DNA of 9,739 nucleotides, taken from the NCBI GenBank assembly GCA_030606465.1, contig JAUWGL010000017.1, positions 1-9,739 on the forward strand. Reading direction: 5' to 3'. The notes under the pieces are model-generated. The model was not told the DNA's origin. It worked only from the letters and a program-made list of their open reading frames with translations, and searched no databases. Shown one piece after another: positions 6,655-9,739 of this stretch. Within the stretch, counting starts at the first letter, position 1, and each line of letters begins with the position of its first letter. Source of the stretch: Thermoplasmata archaeon. Its GTDB lineage: Archaea; Thermoplasmatota; E2; DHVEG-1. A program made the translations under genes and the position numbers.

Positions 6655-7392
6655 TTACTCCTCAACAGCTTTTATAATCTCAGCTAAAGTTTTTTTCAAA
6701 TTTTTTTCTTCCTCAAGTTTTGTACCAGTCACAACTATATCAGCACCTGCTTTTGCTTTTTCCCTTGCTGTTTTTGCATCTCTAATACCACCACCAATGA
6801 TAAGTGGGATGTTGATGTTTTTTTTCACTGCAGCAATCATCTCATTAGAAACAGGCTCAGGTGCACCAGACCCTGCTTCAAGATAAAAACAACTCATACC
6901 TAGATACTGAGCAGCAAGAGCATAACCAACCGCAGTTTCAATATCATCATGTTTAACAAGATCAACCTCACCTTTTTTACCAGCGGTCATACCAGGTTCA
7001 ACAATAACATAACCCATAGAAATCGGTTCAATACCACTATGTTTTACAAAAGGTGCTCCTTTTACATGCTCCCTTATCACATATCCAAGATTACGAGAAT
7101 TAAGCAGGCTCATAAAAAAAACTGCATCAGCATACTTACTTAGAAACTTAGCACCAGATGGAAACAAAATAACAGGAAGAGCAGAATTTTCTTTAATCGC
7201 TTTAACTGTTTCATCAACTTGTTCCTGTGAAACAAGGGTTGAACCTCCAACCATGATAGCGCTACTACCTGATTCCTCTGCGGTTTTTGCCATAGAACCG
7301 GCTACTCCGGGTTTCTGTTTATCTGGATCTAACAAGGAAAAATGTAATGTTTTTTTCTTACTCATCCTTATGATATCTTCTGTGATTGTCAT
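6655..7392 (-). CDS. Geranylgeranylglyceryl phosphate synthase
   Basis: GGGP synthase forms the first ether bond of archaeal membrane lipids, joining geranylgeranyl diphosphate to sn-glycerol 1-phosphate. The 245-residue TIM-barrel protein shows HFSLLDPDK (17-25), VGGST (48-52), FPSG (77-80), FYLEAGSGAP (169-178), IIGGGIR (198-204) and VVTGTKLEE (220-228), which are family phosphate- and substrate-binding segments. The sequence looks like the group II form. ATG 7392 gives the usual N-terminal length; the nearest ribosome site (GAGGAG) is 16 bases upstream, which is unusually far, and no alternative start is better. It lies 34 bases after the FBPase/IMPase gene and its stop is seven bases before ubiX. 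A related bacterial PcrB-type heptaprenyl enzyme is unlikely given the archaeal context. Confidence 0.95.
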   Translation of the reverse strand: MTITEDIIRMSKKKTLHFSLLDPDKQKPGVAGSMAKTAEESGSSAIMVGGSTLVSQEQVDETVKAIKENSALPVILFPSGAKFLSKYADAVFFMSLLNSRNLGYVIREHVKGAPFVKHSGIEPISMGYVIVEPGMTAGKKGEVDLVKHDDIETAVGYALAAQYLGMSCFYLEAGSGAPEPVSNEMIAAVKKNINIPLIIGGGIRDAKTAREKAKAGADIVVTGTKLEEEKNLKKTLAEIIKAVEE

Positions 7393-7426
7393 CTTAGCCG
7401 AAAATATACTCCTCTATTTTAAATGT

Positions 7427-8212
7427 TTACCTTATAGAAATAATTTTTTGAATAAGTTCTTTGTTACAAGCAGCTATCACACTACTTCTTTCATCCAAAC
7501 TAAAAAACATATCAAGTTCATCCCCATGAATATTGGTTACCACACCACCTGCTTCACGGACAATAAGTGTTGACGCAGCAATATCAACTACTCGTATATA
7601 TTCACGTCCTACAACATAAAAATCCAAAGCACCAATAGCAACCATACACATCTCCAATGATGCAGAACCAAGAGATCGGACTTTATCTTTTTTAGCAAGA
7701 TCAAGAGTTAAATCATCATAATTCATTCCAAGTGTAAGAGATGAAAGCATTTCTTTATCTGGTGTCTCTGGAACCATGATACGTTTTTTATTAACAAATG
7801 CACCATGATTTTTTTCTGCAACATAAGTATCACCAGTTGAAATGTTCTTAACAATACCATATTCTACATCATTAAGACTTGTTTTTCCAACACCAAGTGA
7901 AACCGAATAAAAAGGAATACCCCGATATGCATTACGTGTTCCATCAACAGGATCTAAAACAAAAGTATACTCGCTTTTGAAATCTAAAAAACCTGCTTCC
8001 TCACTGAGAATATTAACATTCACTGGTGATTTTTTTATAAAACTAATTGCAGCATCCTCAGCTATTTTATCAATATATTTCGTCGGAGTACCATCAGCAC
8101 CAATACCAATATTTTTCCCAAAACGATGAAAATCAGTTGACTGCGCTCGTTTTACTTTACGATAGGTTTTATCAACAGTATTACATGCCAATATTTTTAT
8201 TTCTTCATCCAT
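7427..8212 (-). CDS. Fructose-1,6-bisphosphatase / inositol-1-monophosphatase (type IV, archaeal)
   Basis: This member of the Mg2+-dependent IMPase/FBPase superfamily hydrolyses sugar or inositol phosphates. Archaeal members commonly act on both fructose 1,6-bisphosphate (gluconeogenesis) and inositol 1-phosphate (inositol lipids or solutes). The 261-residue protein has the metal-binding set: SEEAG (70-74), DPVDGTRNA (87-95) and the second-domain Asp in RVVDIAAS (D210, where most relatives have W-D). GADGTPTKYIDKIAED (38-53) and SLEMCMVAIGALDFYV (185-200) are also typical. The gene begins 15 bases after the membrane protein gene, without a clear ribosome site. Exact substrate preference cannot be read from sequence; 3'-phosphoadenosine phosphatases share the fold but are less likely. 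Confidence 0.92.
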   Translation of the reverse strand: MDEEIKILACNTVDKTYRKVKRAQSTDFHRFGKNIGIGADGTPTKYIDKIAEDAAISFIKKSPVNVNILSEEAGFLDFKSEYTFVLDPVDGTRNAYRGIPFYSVSLGVGKTSLNDVEYGIVKNISTGDTYVAEKNHGAFVNKKRIMVPETPDKEMLSSLTLGMNYDDLTLDLAKKDKVRSLGSASLEMCMVAIGALDFYVVGREYIRVVDIAASTLIVREAGGVVTNIHGDELDMFFSLDERSSVIAACNKELIQKIISIR

Positions 8213-8227
8213 ACAAATACCAACAAA

Positions 8228-8713
8228 TCAACTATTAAATGTAAAACCAAAAATATTACCAAAAACTAATGTTAATCCAATCATAATAAACGCTGCTATA
8301 ATGACTCCAATAAAAATAGTTAGCAATGATTTAGAAAATTTAAGATTAAAAAGATAAGCAATTAGTGCACCAGTCCAAGCACCAGTAAAAGGTAAGGGTA
8401 TTGCGACAAACAACAATAAACCAAGATATTCATATCTTTTAATCTTTACATCTGCCCTCTTCCTAGTTTTAGCAAAAAGCCAATCCATCAATCGAGACCA
8501 TGACTTAAAATTACGAAGCCATTTCTCAACATGTGGAAAAAACAATAAAATAAAAGGAACAGGAAGTATGTTACCAATAATAACTAAAGGAAATGCCTGC
8601 CACCACTCCCAACCAAAATGAATCATAGCCATAACGACAGCATATCTACCCTCCCACCATGGGATCATAGATGAAAAAAAAATCCAAAACCAATCCGGAA
8701 ACATATTTAACAT
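8228..8713 (-). CDS. Small multi-drug export family membrane protein (COG2426-like)
   Basis: A 161-residue integral membrane protein of the small multi-drug export family. Despite the family name, its transport substrate is not established. Hydrophobic segments lie at about 7-19, 24-33, 41-59, 96-121 and 129-155. A charged cytoplasmic-type loop (RNFKSWSRLMDWLFAKTRKR, about 67-86) lies between. The family signatures are visible: PWWEGRYA (18-25), with conserved Glu and Arg near the membrane, and VAIPLPFTGAWTGAL (103-117). It starts three bases after the pyrC stop, so the two are almost certainly co-transcribed. No functional link to pyrimidine synthesis is evident. Confidence 0.88.
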   Translation of the reverse strand: MLNMFPDWFWIFFSSMIPWWEGRYAVVMAMIHFGWEWWQAFPLVIIGNILPVPFILLFFPHVEKWLRNFKSWSRLMDWLFAKTRKRADVKIKRYEYLGLLLFVAIPLPFTGAWTGALIAYLFNLKFSKSLLTIFIGVIIAAFIMIGLTLVFGNIFGFTFNS

Positions 8714-8716
8714 GAT

Positions 8717-9739
8717 CTACGCACCAACAAACTGTCCAAAACCCTGACTCACCTGGATTTCATGATCCTCTATAAGCTTTTCCCCACGAACAAAAACACA
8801 ACTTGGGAAAACAGCAGACCAATCCTCAAAAGGAGTCCAACCACATTTAGAATGAAGATTGTCAGATCTTATTTTACCAACATCCTTAAAATCAATCACA
8901 ACAAAATCAGCATCATAACCAACCTCAACTCGTCCCTTAGGTATACCCATTAACTCAGCTGGGCGTATACATAACAACGAAATCAAACGTTGAAAAGACA
9001 ATATCTCTTTTTTCACCAAATATAAAAACAAAGGATACATGGTTTCAACACCTGGAAGACCACATGGTACACTGTCGAAATCAACAGCCTTCTCATCACG
9101 AGTATGAGGCGCATGATCAGACTCTAAAATATCAACCAGACCGTTTTTTAAAGCATTAAAAAGCGCTTCTTTATCAAAACTAGTACGAACCGGAGGGTTA
9201 ACCTTATAAAAACCCGAGGTGCCAAGATTTTTTTCAATGCTAAGAAGACAATGATGCGGTGTAACACCACAGCTAATATTACTCGGCCGGTTTTTTAACA
9301 ACTCCAAACCCTCACAAGAAGAAACATGACAAACATGTATCCTAGAACCAAGATCCTGCGACGCATTAAAAATTTCCCTAATAGAAAGTTCTTCACAACC
9401 AGCTGGTCTAGAACGAAGATGATCAGCAAGACCATTTTCTACAGACCTGTTTTTAATAAGACATTCTTTATCCTCAGCATGAAACAAAATAGGCTTACCC
9501 ATGGTACTAATACTTTTCAAAACATTTCTAAGATTTGTTTTATCAAACATCAAAGCAACGGTCGTGTTACCAAGAAAAATCTTAAAACCATTACATTTCT
9601 TAGCTAGTTTTTCGATGTCCTTAATATTATCATTTGTAACACCAGCGTAAACACCAAAATCCACAAAAGATTTCCTCTCACAATTACTTATTTTATCAGA
9701 AAGACTCCCCGGAGTTGTAGTCTGCGGAACTGTATTAGG
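8717..9739 (-). CDS. pyrC: Dihydroorotase, N-terminus outside window
   Basis: Dihydroorotase closes carbamoyl-aspartate to dihydroorotate, the third step of pyrimidine synthesis, using a two-metal amidohydrolase site. The frame is open to the window edge (340 residues visible, first codon at 9737-9739), beginning PNTVPQTTT, the part just after the missing N-terminal HxH metal motif. Visible active-site elements, counted from the first codon, are GFKIFLGNTT (K53, position of the carbamylated or bridging Lys), FHAED (H87), HVCHVS (H135 and H138), GVTPHH (158-163) and SDHAPHT (D208, catalytic Asp), then PCGLPGVET (225-233). GTG 9664 is only an internal codon. Related hydantoinases or allantoinases share the fold, but the motif details favour dihydroorotase. 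It leads the train with the export-family gene three bases behind it. Confidence 0.94.
   Translation of the reverse strand, partial: PNTVPQTTTPGSLSDKISNCERKSFVDFGVYAGVTNDNIKDIEKLAKKCNGFKIFLGNTTVALMFDKTNLRNVLKSISTMGKPILFHAEDKECLIKNRSVENGLADHLRSRPAGCEELSIREIFNASQDLGSRIHVCHVSSCEGLELLKNRPSNISCGVTPHHCLLSIEKNLGTSGFYKVNPPVRTSFDKEALFNALKNGLVDILESDHAPHTRDEKAVDFDSVPCGLPGVETMYPLFLYLVKKEILSFQRLISLLCIRPAELMGIPKGRVEVGYDADFVVIDFKDVGKIRSDNLHSKCGWTPFEDWSAVFPSCVFVRGEKLIEDHEIQVSQGFGQFVGA

Noticed and set aside
6648..6665. TTG 6665 as the ubiX start
   Set aside because: It lies within the end of the GGGP synthase gene, and ATG 6647 is preceded by GAGGAG and matches the family N-terminus.
9662..9664. GTG 9664 as the start of pyrC
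   Set aside because: The frame stays open to the window edge and the upstream residues (PNTVPQTTT) match dihydroorotase, so the true start is outside.

Overview
The window is archaeal. The evidence is a replicative MCM helicase, an archaeal-type riboflavin synthase (RibC, a lumazine-synthase paralogue), a RibL-type FAD synthetase, ribosomal protein S17e (absent from bacteria), geranylgeranylglyceryl phosphate synthase for archaeal lipids, and TATA-box/oligo-T style signals. Gene content and the AT-rich sequence fit a euryarchaeote. A Thermoplasmatota-like lineage is possible, but nothing here proves it.

Layout. Positions 1-2746 (+) hold the 3' end of rtcB (RNA ligase), a short intergenic promoter region, and a complete mcm gene starting at TTG. 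A convergent small gene of unknown function (2773-3123, minus) follows, then about 320 bases without a normal gene. These contain a strong hairpin and a startless open frame that continues in frame after the ribH stop. From 9739 down to 3448 everything is on the minus strand, in two tight gene trains. The upstream train is pyrC (5' end beyond the window), a small membrane export-family protein, a type IV FBPase/IMPase, GGGP synthase and ubiX, with gaps of 3-34 bases. After about 340 bases of intergenic sequence with a strong TATA box comes the second train: rps17e, ribB, ribL, ribC, ribH, with overlaps or gaps of 6-7 bases.

How the genes work together. RibB makes the four-carbon precursor, RibH makes lumazine, RibC dismutates it to riboflavin, and RibL adenylates FMN to FAD. 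The CTP-dependent riboflavin kinase and the early GTP-derived steps are not in the window. UbiX, in the neighbouring train, uses FMN to make prenylated FMN. It sits beside GGGP synthase, which draws on isoprenoid precursors for membrane lipids. PyrC (pyrimidines) and FBPase/IMPase (sugar and inositol phosphates) complete a housekeeping biosynthesis block.

The most notable observation is the S17e gene at 5550-5756. It has no ATG, GTG or TTG start. By alignment its initiator is CTG, placed correctly behind a GGTGA ribosome site and a strong TATA box, so standard gene callers would miss or truncate it. The sequence just upstream of its promoter holds protein-like fragments in three frames that look like a decayed gene. 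No tRNA, rRNA, CRISPR array or intact transposon is visible.
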